A DNA stretch of 64,000 nt from positions 1-64,000 of the forward strand of contig NZ_NESJ01000010.1 in assembly GCF_003063645.1 (NCBI RefSeq). Reading direction: 5' to 3'. The notes beneath the pieces are model-generated. The model worked only from the letters and a program-made list of their open reading frames with translations. It was not told where the DNA came from and did no database searches. Source of the stretch: Limnohabitans sp. 2KL-51 (GTDB lineage Bacteria; Pseudomonadota; Gammaproteobacteria; Burkholderiales; Burkholderiaceae_C). The position numbers and the translations under genes were made by a program. Positions 27,034-37,549 of this stretch are shown in pieces. The number at the start of each line of letters is the position of its first letter. The stretch's first letter is position 1.

Positions 27034-27199
27034 GGATGGTGGATAGCCATGCTCAACGCTGCTTTCCCAGTATCCGCGTTGATGAGATTGAACTGGCCAG
27101 TTAGTCAATATATCTGACGTGTTGAATGCATTGCACTGGTCAGTCGGGATGATAGACTGATCCATTGATTGACTGCGTTCCACATGAAAGTTATTGCCA
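27034..27199 (+). promoter_or_regulatory. Control region of the nucleoside block, with several palindromes
   Basis: AACTGGCCAGTT at 27091-27102 is a perfect 12-bp palindrome. ACTGGTCAGT at 27135-27144 is a close variant 43 bp downstream, about four helical turns. TCAGTC at 27140-27145 is also repeated inverted as GACTGA at 27155-27160. This looks like operator DNA for a dimeric repressor. A start codon at 27184 opens a tiny frame (11 codons) that overlaps the start of the next gene; its meaning is unclear. Confidence 0.5.
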
Positions 27200-28303
27200 G
27201 TGAATACGCCTGTTGCTGATGCTGATGCACTTGAAGAATTCCTGCAAAGGGTCCCAAAGATGGAATTGCATTGCCATCTGCTCGGTTCCGTCAGACGCCA
27301 GACATTCACTGATTTTGTTCGGCGAGCCTCGCTGAAGGCTTTATCCGATCGGGTTCAAGCGCCACTGTCGGAGGCGGACATTGAGGCCTTTTATACCCGT
27401 GGAGAAAAGCCGGTGGGCGTGTTGCGTGTGTTGCGGGCACTGGACCGCTGGCTGCTGACCACTCCGGACGATTTTTATCGCTTGACCTACGAGTATTTGC
27501 AAGACACCGCTTCGTTTGGGGTGTGTTATTCCGAATTTTTTTGGAATCCAACGGGTACCAGCCAAATCGATGGCTTGGGTTATCCCTCTGTGCTGGCTGC
27601 CATACGCCGGGCCATCGAAGACGCTCAGCATGACTGCGGTATTGTCGGACGCTTGGTGCCAGCCATTGACCGTGAAGCTGGCGCCAATGCAGCCCGGCAA
27701 ATGGTGGAGTGGGTGATTGAGCACCGAGTGCATGAAGTGCCCGGTATAGGTATTGACTATCAGGAAGCTTTGGGCCCACCCGAACATTTTGTCGAGGCCT
27801 ATGCCATGGCACGACGTGCAGGTCTGCGCACCACGGCTCATGCGGGGGAATTTGGTTTGCCTGCACGCAACGTTCGCTGTGCCATGGAGCAGTTGCAGGT
27901 TGACCGCATTGACCATGGCTACACCATTGTGGATGACCCGGCGCTGGTTCAACAGGCGATTGACACTGGGCTTGTTTTCACGGTGGTGCCGACCAACTCG
28001 TACTACCTTCGCACATTGGCACCCGAGCGCTGGGCCCTTGATCACCCGATTCGCCGCATGCGTGAGTTGGGGCTGCGCGTGCATCCGAACACCGATGATC
28101 CCACTTTGCACCATGTCACCCCCACCGAAGCTTGGGGGAAGATGGTGCGTGACTTTGGTTTCGATCTCGATGCTTTGCGCTTATGTATGCACAATGGTCT
28201 GGACAGTGCCTGGATTGATCAGACCACGCGTGCGCAATGGCGAATCGAGTGGGCCGCTCGTTTTGACCAGCTTCGCACTTCGCTTAAACTTTTATCTCAT
28301 TGA
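27200..28303 (+). CDS. add: Adenosine deaminase family protein
   Basis: Hydrolytic deamination of adenosine (or a related purine) to inosine plus ammonia. The 367-residue protein has the metallo-hydrolase motifs in order: metal His24 and His26 in ELHCHLLGS, TTAHAGEFG with the catalytic glutamate, the conserved RIDHGYTIVDDP, and the zinc aspartate in VHPNTDDPTLHHVTP. Family members usually read HLDGS or HLEGS where this has HLLGS. GTG at 27200 is favoured, with GAAAG upstream; TTG at 27194 is the alternative. It heads a nucleoside catabolic run with a nucleoside hydrolase and a ribokinase. Confidence 0.87.
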   Translation: MNTPVADADALEEFLQRVPKMELHCHLLGSVRRQTFTDFVRRASLKALSDRVQAPLSEADIEAFYTRGEKPVGVLRVLRALDRWLLTTPDDFYRLTYEYLQDTASFGVCYSEFFWNPTGTSQIDGLGYPSVLAAIRRAIEDAQHDCGIVGRLVPAIDREAGANAARQMVEWVIEHRVHEVPGIGIDYQEALGPPEHFVEAYAMARRAGLRTTAHAGEFGLPARNVRCAMEQLQVDRIDHGYTIVDDPALVQQAIDTGLVFTVVPTNSYYLRTLAPERWALDHPIRRMRELGLRVHPNTDDPTLHHVTPTEAWGKMVRDFGFDLDALRLCMHNGLDSAWIDQTTRAQWRIEWAARFDQLRTSLKLLSH

Positions 28304-28318
28304 CTTTACAAAATCTCC

Positions 28319-29308
28319 ATGTCACGTCTTAAACGATCGAATGTTATTTTTTCCTGGCTGAGTGTTTTGGTGTTTGCAAGTGCATCGGCACCTGTCACAG
28401 CGCAGGAATGGCCCACAAAACCGCTGAAAATCATTGTGCCTTTCAGCGCAGGCGGTAGTCTTGATGGCACCACACGTTTGGTGGCGCAGCGTCTTTCGGA
28501 ACGTCTACAACAGCAAGTGCTTGTGGAGAACGTGACCGGTGCTGGTGGCAGCATTGGTTTTCAGCGAGCGATCCAATCCGCACCCGATGGCTATACCTTC
28601 TTCATGGCAGGAGATTCGCCACTGAACCCCAACGCACCGCCGAGTGGCCCTTATTACACGTTTGATGTGCTGAAGGATCTACAACCTGTGGTGCTGGTCA
28701 ATACTGCACCGATGGTGTTGGTCACCAACCCTTCGATGCCTGTCAAAAATCTGAGCGAGTTGGTGGCGCTGGCCAAGCGCAACCCCGGCAAGTTTTCTTA
28801 TGCTTCATCCGGCATAGGCACTCTGCCTCATTTGGGCACCGAGATGATCAAGCAAGCCGCGGGCTTTCACATGGTACATATCCCGTACCGGGGTGGTGGG
28901 CAAATCGCCAATGATGTGGCTGGCAAGCAAGTCGATCTTGGCATGCTGATAGCAGCCTCGGCGACGCCCTTTATTCAGGCCAAGACACTCAAGCCTCTCG
29001 CGGTAACTGGCAGCAAACGCTTGGCACTGTTGCCCGATGTACCGACAGTGGCAGAGACCCCTGGGATGGAAAACTTCAGCGTGGTGAGCTGGGCGGGACT
29101 TTATGCACCTGCCAAGACTTCTGCGGCCACGATCAAGCGGCTCAACCATGAGGTTGATGAAATTTTGAAGTCCGAAGCGGTACGCGAAACTTTAGCGCGT
29201 GCGGGCGCTTTGCCCGGGGGCGGCCCGCCAGCCGCATTCAGCAGCTTCATTGAGCAGGACCGCATCAAGATGGGCAAGATTTTGCAGGTCACCCCTTTGC
29301 GCGATTGA
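28319..29308 (+). CDS. Bug-family tripartite tricarboxylate transporter substrate-binding protein
   Basis: Periplasmic binding protein. The 329-residue sequence opens with a signal peptide (basic start, hydrophobic core to about residue 25, cleavage near VTAQEWP) and then the Bug signature WPTKPLKIIVPFSAGGSLDGTTR, GAGGSIGF and DGYTFF. The membrane partners TctA and TctB are absent, as is usual for the many orphan Bug proteins of Burkholderiales. It sits 15 bp after the deaminase and ends 7 bp before the nucleoside hydrolase, so a nucleoside or base is a fair guess for the ligand, but that is inference. Confidence 0.9.
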   Translation: MSRLKRSNVIFSWLSVLVFASASAPVTAQEWPTKPLKIIVPFSAGGSLDGTTRLVAQRLSERLQQQVLVENVTGAGGSIGFQRAIQSAPDGYTFFMAGDSPLNPNAPPSGPYYTFDVLKDLQPVVLVNTAPMVLVTNPSMPVKNLSELVALAKRNPGKFSYASSGIGTLPHLGTEMIKQAAGFHMVHIPYRGGGQIANDVAGKQVDLGMLIAASATPFIQAKTLKPLAVTGSKRLALLPDVPTVAETPGMENFSVVSWAGLYAPAKTSAATIKRLNHEVDEILKSEAVRETLARAGALPGGGPPAAFSSFIEQDRIKMGKILQVTPLRD

Positions 29309-29315
29309 GGTGGGT

Positions 29316-30248
29316 GTGCGTTCAATTTGGCTTGACACAGATGCTGGGTTTGACGACTGGATGACGATGCTCATGCTGGCGTCCCATCCTGGGCTGCGCT
29401 GGTTGGGCGTTGGGGTGGTCGCCGGCAATGCGTCACTGCCAGTCGCCTTGGCCAATACGCTACGAATATGTCATCACTACCGGTTGAAGGTGCCCGTGTT
29501 TGCGGGTTGCGATCGCCCTTTGTCCGCACCGCTGGAGACTGCCGAGCGAGTGCTAGGCGCTCAGGGCATGCGAACCACTGGAATGCCCTTGCCGGAGATC
29601 CAAGTGGCCGCTGAAGGACTGGACGCGGTGACGGCCCTTGGCAATGCATTGCGCAACAGCCCAGAGCCAGTTACTGTGCTGGCCATTGGTCCGCTGACCA
29701 ACATTGCACGCACCTTGCAAGCTGAGCCAGCTTTGGTTGATCGTATCCATGAACTGGTGTTGATGGGCGGCTCTACCGAGCGGGGTAACCATACACCTGC
29801 AGCAGAGTTCAATATTTACGTAGATCCGGAAGCCGCGGATGTGGTGTTCAACCAAGCCGGCCTCAAGCGCCGCATGTTTGGTCTCAATGTCTGTCGTCAG
29901 GTGCTGCTTGAGCGAGCCCATGTTCAGGAGGTTCAGAGTTGGCCTGGTGAGCGAGCAATGTGCTTGGCGGGTTATCTAGACGCCTATCAGCGTATTCGGC
30001 ATCCCGATGGCCGTGTTCCCATGCCGCTTTATGACCCTGTGACCTCCGCCTGGCTCCTTCGGCCTGAATTGTTCACCTTTCAAAGCGCGCGTGTTGATAT
30101 TGAACTGCAAGGTCGCTTTACCCGTGGCATGACGGTTTGCGATTGGCGCATCGGACAGAGCGCCTTGCCCAATACAGAGATCGCCATGACGGCGGATGGC
30201 CCAAGGGTTGTCGATGCGGTGCTGCAAGCGGTTCGACAAACATTCTGA
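29316..30248 (+). CDS. Inosine/uridine-preferring nucleoside hydrolase family protein
   Basis: Cuts the N-glycosidic bond of ribonucleosides to give free base and ribose. The 310-residue protein begins with the calcium-site motif WLDTDAGFDDW (D-x-D-x3-DD) and keeps VLAIGPLTNIA and LMGGS. The metal Asp240 is retained, but the catalytic-acid histidine usual in the HD pair of this family is a tyrosine here (Tyr239-Asp240 in PLYDPVTSAWLL). GTG at 29316 follows GAGG by 5 nt. Substrate preference may therefore differ from the classic enzymes. Confidence 0.85.
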   Translation: MRSIWLDTDAGFDDWMTMLMLASHPGLRWLGVGVVAGNASLPVALANTLRICHHYRLKVPVFAGCDRPLSAPLETAERVLGAQGMRTTGMPLPEIQVAAEGLDAVTALGNALRNSPEPVTVLAIGPLTNIARTLQAEPALVDRIHELVLMGGSTERGNHTPAAEFNIYVDPEAADVVFNQAGLKRRMFGLNVCRQVLLERAHVQEVQSWPGERAMCLAGYLDAYQRIRHPDGRVPMPLYDPVTSAWLLRPELFTFQSARVDIELQGRFTRGMTVCDWRIGQSALPNTEIAMTADGPRVVDAVLQAVRQTF

Positions 30249-30250
30249 TC

Positions 30251-31174
30251 ATGCTGTTGGTTTTTGGCTCCATCAACGTCGACATGGCCTTTGATACCGA
30301 GGTCTTACCCCGGGCCGCCGAGACCGTCATGGGTAAAGGCTACCGCATCTCACCGGGCGGCAAAGGGGCCAACCAAGCCCACGCGGCTCGCCTCGATGGT
30401 TCTGCGACCACCTTGGTCGGGGCAGTTGGCAACGACGCTATGGCAGAAATGGCCTTGCAGGCGCTAATATCAGCAGGCGTCGATTTGTCGCACATACAGC
30501 GTCTAAAGGGGCAAACCGGTTGCGCCGCCATTGTGGTGGATGGTCAAGGTGAAAATCAGATTGTGGTGGCACCCGGCGTGAACCTGGCTGCGCGTGCAGA
30601 CCTTGTCCCACCGGAAGTTTTGGCCAGGGCCAATGTTCTGCTGCTCCAGATGGAGACCGATTATTCACAAAATACCGCTTTGGCTTTGCGTGCGCGACAA
30701 CTCGGTTGTCCTGTGGTGCTCAACAACGCTCCGGCCAAACCTCTCGGGGTCGACTTGCTGCAGGCGCTGGATGTACTGATCGTCAATCAGCCAGAGCTGA
30801 CCATGACCACCCAAATCTTGGGCATCAGCGCCAATGACCCTGGTGTTTTGGTGCAGACCCTGTCACAGCGCTGTTCATTTAGCGTTGTGCTCACTTTGGG
30901 TGGTCAAGGCTTGATCGCGTGTCGGCCGGGTGAGAAGCCCCTGATGTTGCCGGCCATGAATGTCAAGGTGGTTGATACCACGGGCGCTGGAGATACCTTT
31001 TCGGGGGTATTTGCTGCGGCCTTGGCTCGTCAGCAGTCTTTTGAACAAGCGCTGATGCGAGGTCTTGTTGCCGCTGGCCTGTCATGCACGAGGCCAGGAG
31101 CGCAACTGGCACAACCCAAGGCCGAAGATATTGATGAGGCCCTAGCCGCTTACCAGACTTTACACAGAATTTAA
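30251..31174 (+). CDS. rbsK: Ribokinase (PfkB family)
   Basis: Phosphorylates ribose to ribose 5-phosphate. The 307-residue protein has the N-terminal LVFGSINVDMAFDTEVLP, the GGKGANQA substrate motif and the ATP-anion-hole motif DTTGAGDTFSG with the catalytic aspartate. The ATG at 30251 lies 2 nt after the nucleoside hydrolase stop. The product of that enzyme, ribose, is its likely substrate, completing adenosine to ribose 5-phosphate. Another sugar is possible, as PfkB members vary. Confidence 0.88.
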   Translation: MLLVFGSINVDMAFDTEVLPRAAETVMGKGYRISPGGKGANQAHAARLDGSATTLVGAVGNDAMAEMALQALISAGVDLSHIQRLKGQTGCAAIVVDGQGENQIVVAPGVNLAARADLVPPEVLARANVLLLQMETDYSQNTALALRARQLGCPVVLNNAPAKPLGVDLLQALDVLIVNQPELTMTTQILGISANDPGVLVQTLSQRCSFSVVLTLGGQGLIACRPGEKPLMLPAMNVKVVDTTGAGDTFSGVFAAALARQQSFEQALMRGLVAAGLSCTRPGAQLAQPKAEDIDEALAAYQTLHRI

Positions 31175-31210
31175 CAATGGGCTTGGGCTGTTGGAGTTAT
31201 GTTCTCGACA

Positions 31211-31459
31211 GGTGGACTCTCTTCAAATTCAATACCCTGTAGTTTGCTCTCGCAGACGCCCACGGCGAAGTGATGGGGCACGCCACTGAAATGTTGCAAA
31301 AGCCTGAGTTCGCAGCCCGTGAGAAGGGTTGCAACATCGTTTCCCATCAAACAGGTAGTCGTCGCAGGCTACTTTGACGATGTGTCCACCGTGATTCAGG
31401 GTGGTTCGACTTCGGTGAAGGCCTTGACAGGTTCTACTGAAGAAGAACAGTTCCACTGA
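31211..31459 (+). pseudogene. Decayed 3' fragment of isocitrate lyase (aceA remnant)
   Basis: Translated in pieces this region matches the last 80 or so residues of the aceA product: PEFAAREKG, then, after a frameshift near 31357-31365, [13 protein letters not shown] and [10 protein letters not shown] to the same stop. An in-frame TAG at 31240-31242 and the frameshift rule out a protein. The last 70 bases are nearly identical to aceA; the earlier part has diverged more. The block has no start codon or ribosome binding site. A terminator-like hairpin like that after aceA follows it. Confidence 0.88.
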
Positions 31460-31494
31460 TCTGATTGAAAGTCGTCTGAAAGGGCGCTTAGATC

Positions 31495-31532
31495 AAAAGC
31501 CATCCGATGCGAAAATGTCAGATGGTTTTTTC
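31495..31532 (+). terminator. Terminator-like hairpin after the aceA remnant
   Basis: AAAAGCCATC pairs with GATGGTTTTT around a loop, with a T-run. Its left arm and the next bases (CGATGCGA) echo the terminator after intact aceA (CTGATACGA), as expected if both descend from the same duplicated segment. Confidence 0.65.
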
Positions 31533-31549
31533 GTTGTGTCAAAGTTCAT

Positions 31550-31580
31550 AAAAAAAGCCACCCCTGAGGGTGGCTTTGAA
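31550..31580 (-). terminator. Intrinsic terminator after icd
   Basis: Read on the minus strand, AAAGCCACC and GGTGGCTTT pair around a short loop and are followed by a T-run. It ends icd transcription and also faces the remnant on the other side. Confidence 0.88.
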
Positions 31581-31603
31581 CTTTCAAGCTTGGGGCGCTG
31601 GCG

Positions 31604-33844
<2,241 letters not shown>

Positions 33845-34101
33845 CGTAGTGTGTTTTTACAGGATGAAAAGAGAAGCCACCATCTTAAACCAAGCCTGCC
33901 GACATTCGCCTGACAAATGGGCAACTTCATTCAAGGTTTTTATCTCACAGCGATCTGCTGCAGTCTTCACCGACCCACCGAGCCCGACGCCAAGTGCCCA
34001 ACAAGCCTGTTTCCGCTTGGATTTGTGGGAAAATAAAAGCTTGTTGACGCCTCTCCCCTTTATTCAGCGCGGTCATTGACCGCGTTTTTGTATTCAATTT
34101 C
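33845..34101. other. Divergent region between icd and thrS
   Basis: Holds the promoters for icd and thrS, but no consensus promoter was found by eye. The main feature is a perfect hairpin and T-run at 34068-34089 directly before thrS. An open frame across this region ends inside that hairpin and has no family features. Confidence 0.45.
34068..34089 (+). terminator. Terminator-like hairpin in the thrS leader
   Basis: CGCGGTCA and TGACCGCG are exact inverted arms with a one-base centre, followed by TTTTT. It ends 12 nt before the thrS ATG, where a Shine-Dalgarno sequence would be expected and none is seen. It could be an attenuator, or a structure that controls initiation. Confidence 0.65.
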
Positions 34102-36021
34102 ATGGTTCAGATCACGCTTCCCGACGGTTCATTGCGCGAATTTCCTGGCCCGGTCACCGTGGCAGAAGTGGCAGCCTCTATTGGCGCTGGCTTGGCCAAG
34201 GCAGCCTTGGGTGGCAAGGTCAATGGGCAGCTGGTCGACACCAGCTTCAGCATGACCGCTAATGCCCAATTGGCCATAGTGACCGTCAAGGACCCTGAAG
34301 GCCTCGAATTGATCCGTCATTCCACGGCACACTTGTTGGCTTATGCGGTCAAGGCCTTGTTTCCTGAGGCGCAAGTCACGATCGGTCCCGTCATTGAAAA
34401 CGGCTTTTATTACGACTTTTCCTTCAGTCGCCCCTTCACGCCTGAGGACCTGGTCACGATTGAAAAGCGCATGACCGAGCTGGCCGCCAAAGACGAGCCT
34501 GTGATGCGTCGTGAATTGCCACGCGATGAGGCGGTGGCCCACTTCAAGGCAATAGGTGAGCATTACAAAGCGGAAATCATTGGCAGCATTCCGGCCGACC
34601 AAGCGGTCAGCCTGTACCGCGAAGGCGATTTCGAAGACCTGTGTCGCGGCCCGCACGTGCCCAACACCGGCAAGCTCAAACACTTCAAACTCATGAAGGT
34701 CGCCGGTGCTTATTGGCGTGGCGACAGCAAAAACGAGATGCTTCAGCGTGTCTACGGCACGGCTTGGGCCAGTAAAGATGACTTGCAGCAGTACCTTACC
34801 CGTCTGGAAGAAGCTGAAAAGCGAGACCACCGCAAGCTGGGGCGCGAGTTGGACTTGTTCCATATCGACGAGCATTCTCCAGGCACTGTTTTTTGGCATC
34901 CCAAAGGTTGGACAGTCTGGCAAGAGGTGGAGCAGTACATGCGGCGCGTTTACCGCGATAACGGCTACCTTGAAGTCAAAGGCCCGCAAATCTTGGACCA
35001 AAAACTGTGGGAGAAAACGGGGCACTGGGACAAATACCGCGAGAACATGTTTGTGACCGAGTCCGAAAAGCGTGATTACGCTTTGAAGCCAATGAATTGC
35101 CCGGGGCACATCATCATTTTCAAGCAAGGCATTAAGAGCTACCGCGATTTACCATTGCGTTTTGGTGAGTTTGGCCAGTGCCACCGCAACGAGCCTTCGG
35201 GCGGTTTGCACGGCATCATGCGAGTGCGAGCATTCACCCAAGATGATGGTCATATTTTTTGCACCGAAGATCAAATTCAAGATGAAGTGGTCGCTTTCAC
35301 CAAACTGCTGCAAAACGTCTACAAAGACTTTGGCTTTACTGACATCATCTACAAGCTCTCCACCCGGCCGGAAAAACGCATTGGCTCGGAAGAAAGCTGG
35401 GACTTAGCAGAAACCGCATTGGCCGATGGTTTGCGTGCCTCGGCTTGCGAGTTTTCGTATTTGCCGGGTGAGGGGGCGTTTTATGGCCCCAAAATTGAAT
35501 ACACCTTGAAAGACGCGATTGGACGCGAATGGCAGTGCGGCACGATTCAAGTTGACCCCAACATGCCTGAGCGTTTAGATGCTGAGTTTGTAGGGGAGGA
35601 CGGTTCGCGTCATCGCCCCATCATGCTGCACCGTGCCATCGTCGGTAGTTTGGAGCGTTTCATCGGTATTTTGATCGAGCAGCACTCGGGCGCCTTGCCC
35701 ACTTGGCTTGCCCCGCTGCAGGTGTCGGTGCTCAACATCACCGATGCACAGTCTGATTACTGTCGTGAAATCGCTGCAAAATTGCAAAATTCGGTGTCAA
35801 ATCAAGGCCTTAGGGTTCAAATGGACCTGCGCAACGAAAAAATCACGTATAAAATACGAGAGCATTCGTTGCAAAAGCTGCCTTACATCCTTGTCGCTGG
35901 CGACAAGGAAAAGGCAGCAGGTACCGTCGCTGTGCGCGCCCGGGGTAACAAAGACCTCGGTGTGATGTCGATCGATGCGTTCATTGAACTCATTGCTGCC
36001 GATATCGCTTCTAAAGCCTGA
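34102..36021 (+). CDS. thrS: Threonyl-tRNA synthetase
   Basis: Charges tRNA-Thr in the cytoplasm. The 639-residue protein has the TGS domain (1-62), the editing domain ([11 protein letters not shown]), and the class II core with motif [12 protein letters not shown]. The zinc-site residues fit the E. coli numbering: Cys333 in MNCPGH, His384 in DDGHIFC and His510 in [11 protein letters not shown]-terminal anticodon-binding domain follows. The ATG at 34102 fits homologues ([10 protein letters not shown]). It heads the thrS-infC-rpmI-rplT-pheS-pheT-ihfA cluster. Confidence 0.97.
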   Translation: MVQITLPDGSLREFPGPVTVAEVAASIGAGLAKAALGGKVNGQLVDTSFSMTANAQLAIVTVKDPEGLELIRHSTAHLLAYAVKALFPEAQVTIGPVIENGFYYDFSFSRPFTPEDLVTIEKRMTELAAKDEPVMRRELPRDEAVAHFKAIGEHYKAEIIGSIPADQAVSLYREGDFEDLCRGPHVPNTGKLKHFKLMKVAGAYWRGDSKNEMLQRVYGTAWASKDDLQQYLTRLEEAEKRDHRKLGRELDLFHIDEHSPGTVFWHPKGWTVWQEVEQYMRRVYRDNGYLEVKGPQILDQKLWEKTGHWDKYRENMFVTESEKRDYALKPMNCPGHIIIFKQGIKSYRDLPLRFGEFGQCHRNEPSGGLHGIMRVRAFTQDDGHIFCTEDQIQDEVVAFTKLLQNVYKDFGFTDIIYKLSTRPEKRIGSEESWDLAETALADGLRASACEFSYLPGEGAFYGPKIEYTLKDAIGREWQCGTIQVDPNMPERLDAEFVGEDGSRHRPIMLHRAIVGSLERFIGILIEQHSGALPTWLAPLQVSVLNITDAQSDYCREIAAKLQNSVSNQGLRVQMDLRNEKITYKIREHSLQKLPYILVAGDKEKAAGTVAVRARGNKDLGVMSIDAFIELIAADIASKA

Positions 36022-36106
36022 AGGTGAGTTTCGCCACAAGCTTTGGCCCGTGGGCACAAAGATGGATGGGCTGCTTTTTGCAGTTTTTTCCGTAAAGGAT
36101 TGAGTC

Positions 36107-36706
36107 ATCGCTACCGAATTTCGTGATCGTCGCCAACGCGAAGAACGTAAACACCGTTTGAACCGTGAAATCATGGCCCCTGAAGTCCGTGTTTCCGGCC
36201 CTGAAAATGAACCCATGGGCATTCTGTCACTTGCAGAGGCCTTGCGTCTTGCTGGTGAAATGGATGTGGACTTGGTTGAAATTGCCGCCACCGCCATACC
36301 GCCTGTGTGCCGTCTGATGGACTATGGCAAGTTCAAGTACCAAGAGCAAAAGCGTGCGGCAGAAGCCAAAGCCAAGCAAACGGTCATTGACATCAAGGAA
36401 GTCAAGTTCCGCCCGGGTACGGACGACGGTGATTACAACATCAAGATGCGCAACATTCGCCGTTTTTTGACCGATGGTGACAAGTGCAAAATCACTTTGC
36501 GTTTCCGTGGTCGTGAAATCACCCACCAAGAGTTGGGATTGGCACTGCTGAACCGAATTCGGGACGATTTGGCCGATTCGATCATCGTTGAGCAGTTTCC
36601 CAAACTGGAAGGCCGCCAGATGATCATGATGATCGCGCCTGGCCGTAAAAAGCCTGCTGTGGGTGGTAAAACTGCAGATATTTCTGCACCTGCAGAATCG
36701 GCTTGA
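36107..36706 (+). CDS. infC: Translation initiation factor IF-3 with an ATC start codon
   Basis: IF-3 binds the 30S subunit and proofreads the start codon. The 199-residue protein begins with ATC at 36107, not ATG. An in-frame TGA at 36101-36103 bars any start further upstream, AAGGA lies 7 nt before the ATC, and the next candidate (TTG at 36158) would remove a conserved basic N-terminus ([17 protein letters not shown]). Non-AUG starts in infC are a known feedback device, because IF-3 discriminates against its own start. Core motifs are [25 protein letters not shown] [11 protein letters not shown], and KEVKFRPGT. Confidence 0.93.
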   Translation: MATEFRDRRQREERKHRLNREIMAPEVRVSGPENEPMGILSLAEALRLAGEMDVDLVEIAATAIPPVCRLMDYGKFKYQEQKRAAEAKAKQTVIDIKEVKFRPGTDDGDYNIKMRNIRRFLTDGDKCKITLRFRGREITHQELGLALLNRIRDDLADSIIVEQFPKLEGRQMIMMIAPGRKKPAVGGKTADISAPAESA

Positions 36707-36741
36707 AAAAGAATTTGACCGGCTTTCGGGCTTGTTGAATC

Positions 36742-36765
36742 AAAAGCTGCCTTAGGGCGGCTTTT
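36742..36765 (+). terminator. Hairpin between infC and rpmI
   Basis: AAAAGCTGCC and GGCGGCTTTT pair with a TTAG loop, and only a short T-run follows. It may be a partial terminator between infC and the ribosomal protein genes. A second inverted repeat, CTGCAAA/TTTGCAG at 36793-36809, lies just downstream and could belong to an L20-type leader. Confidence 0.55.
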
Positions 36766-36842
36766 GTTAAAAGTGGCTCGGGGCCAACAAGGCTGCAAAT
36801 TTTTTGCAGACGCCTCACGAGCACAATTAAAGGAGCATTCAC

Positions 36843-37046
36843 ATGCCCAAGATGAAGACCAAAAGCAGCGCCAAAAAGCGCTTCCGTGTTCGTCCCGGTG
36901 GAACCGTTAAACGCGGCCAAGCCTTCAAACGTCACATCCTGACCAAGAAGACCACCAAAAACAAGCGCCACCTTCGCGGTTCGGTGTCTGTGCATGAGAC
37001 CAATATGGGTCACATCGCACAAATGCTGCCGATGGCTGGCCTGTAA
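36843..37046 (+). CDS. rpmI: 50S ribosomal protein bL35
   Basis: Small basic large-subunit protein of 67 residues with the family sequence [15 protein letters not shown] and [19 protein letters not shown] precedes the ATG by 7 nt. It is cotranscribed with rplT, 25 nt downstream. Confidence 0.98.
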   Translation: MPKMKTKSSAKKRFRVRPGGTVKRGQAFKRHILTKKTTKNKRHLRGSVSVHETNMGHIAQMLPMAGL

Positions 37047-37071
37047 TCACTGACGAACAAGGAGAATAAAT

Positions 37072-37434
37072 ATGCCTCGCGTTAAACGTGGTGTAACGGC
37101 GCGCGCCCGTCACAAGAAAGTTTTGGCCCTTGCAAAAGGTTTCCGCGGTCGCCGCGGCAATGTCTTCCGCATCGCCAAACAAGCGGTGATGAAGGCCGGC
37201 CAATACGCCTACCGTGACCGCCGCACCAAAAAGCGTGTGTTCCGTCAGTTGTGGATTGCCCGTATCAACGCCGCTGCGCGTGAATGCGGTCTGACCTACA
37301 GCCAATTCGCCAACGGCCTGAAGAAGGCTGCCATCGAAATCGACCGTAAGATGCTGGCGGACATCGCCGTGCACGACAAGGCCGCTTTTGCTGGCATCGT
37401 GACCCAAGTCAAAGCCAAACTGGCCGCAGCTTGA
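37072..37434 (+). CDS. rplT: 50S ribosomal protein bL20
   Basis: Large-subunit assembly protein and, in E. coli, the repressor of its own operon. The 120-residue protein has a basic N-terminal helix ([22 protein letters not shown]) and the C-terminal globular part ([20 protein letters not shown]). The ribosome binding site AAGGAG is 7-9 nt before the ATG. It is followed by a strong terminator before pheS. Confidence 0.98.
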   Translation: MPRVKRGVTARARHKKVLALAKGFRGRRGNVFRIAKQAVMKAGQYAYRDRRTKKRVFRQLWIARINAAARECGLTYSQFANGLKKAAIEIDRKMLADIAVHDKAAFAGIVTQVKAKLAAA

Positions 37435-37438
37435 GTTC

Positions 37439-37549
37439 ATGAGTGACATGGGCTCTCGGGCCTTTGCCACGCACTCGATCAAAGGGATTGAGGCTCACAA
37501 AAGCTTCAATCCCTTTTTTATTTTGTCACCTACGAAATTCCAATCATGA
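37439..37549 (+). CDS. Possible 36-codon leader ORF overlapping pheS (pheM-like candidate)
   Basis: An ATG at 37439 opens a 36-codon frame ending in TGA at 37547-37549, which overlaps the pheS ATG as ATGA. Five of its codons are for phenylalanine, but some of these come from the T-run of the terminator lying inside it. pheS itself has no clear ribosome binding site, which would fit coupling to this frame. E. coli pheST is controlled by a Phe-rich leader peptide (pheM). The ribosome binding site for this ORF is weak and there is no proof that it is translated. Confidence 0.35.
   Translation: MSDMGSRAFATHSIKGIEAHKSFNPFFILSPTKFQS
37481..37519 (+). terminator. Strong terminator or attenuator between rplT and pheS
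   Basis: AAAGGGATTGAGGC pairs with GCTTCAATCCCTTT (one mismatch) and is followed by T residues. It stands 27 nt before the pheS start, so it may end the ribosomal protein transcript or attenuate pheST. Confidence 0.85.

Noticed and set aside
25927..27309. 460-codon antisense frame over aceA that resembles a frame antisense to the remnant
   Set aside because: The resemblance is explained by the duplicated aceA sequence being read on the wrong strand in both places.
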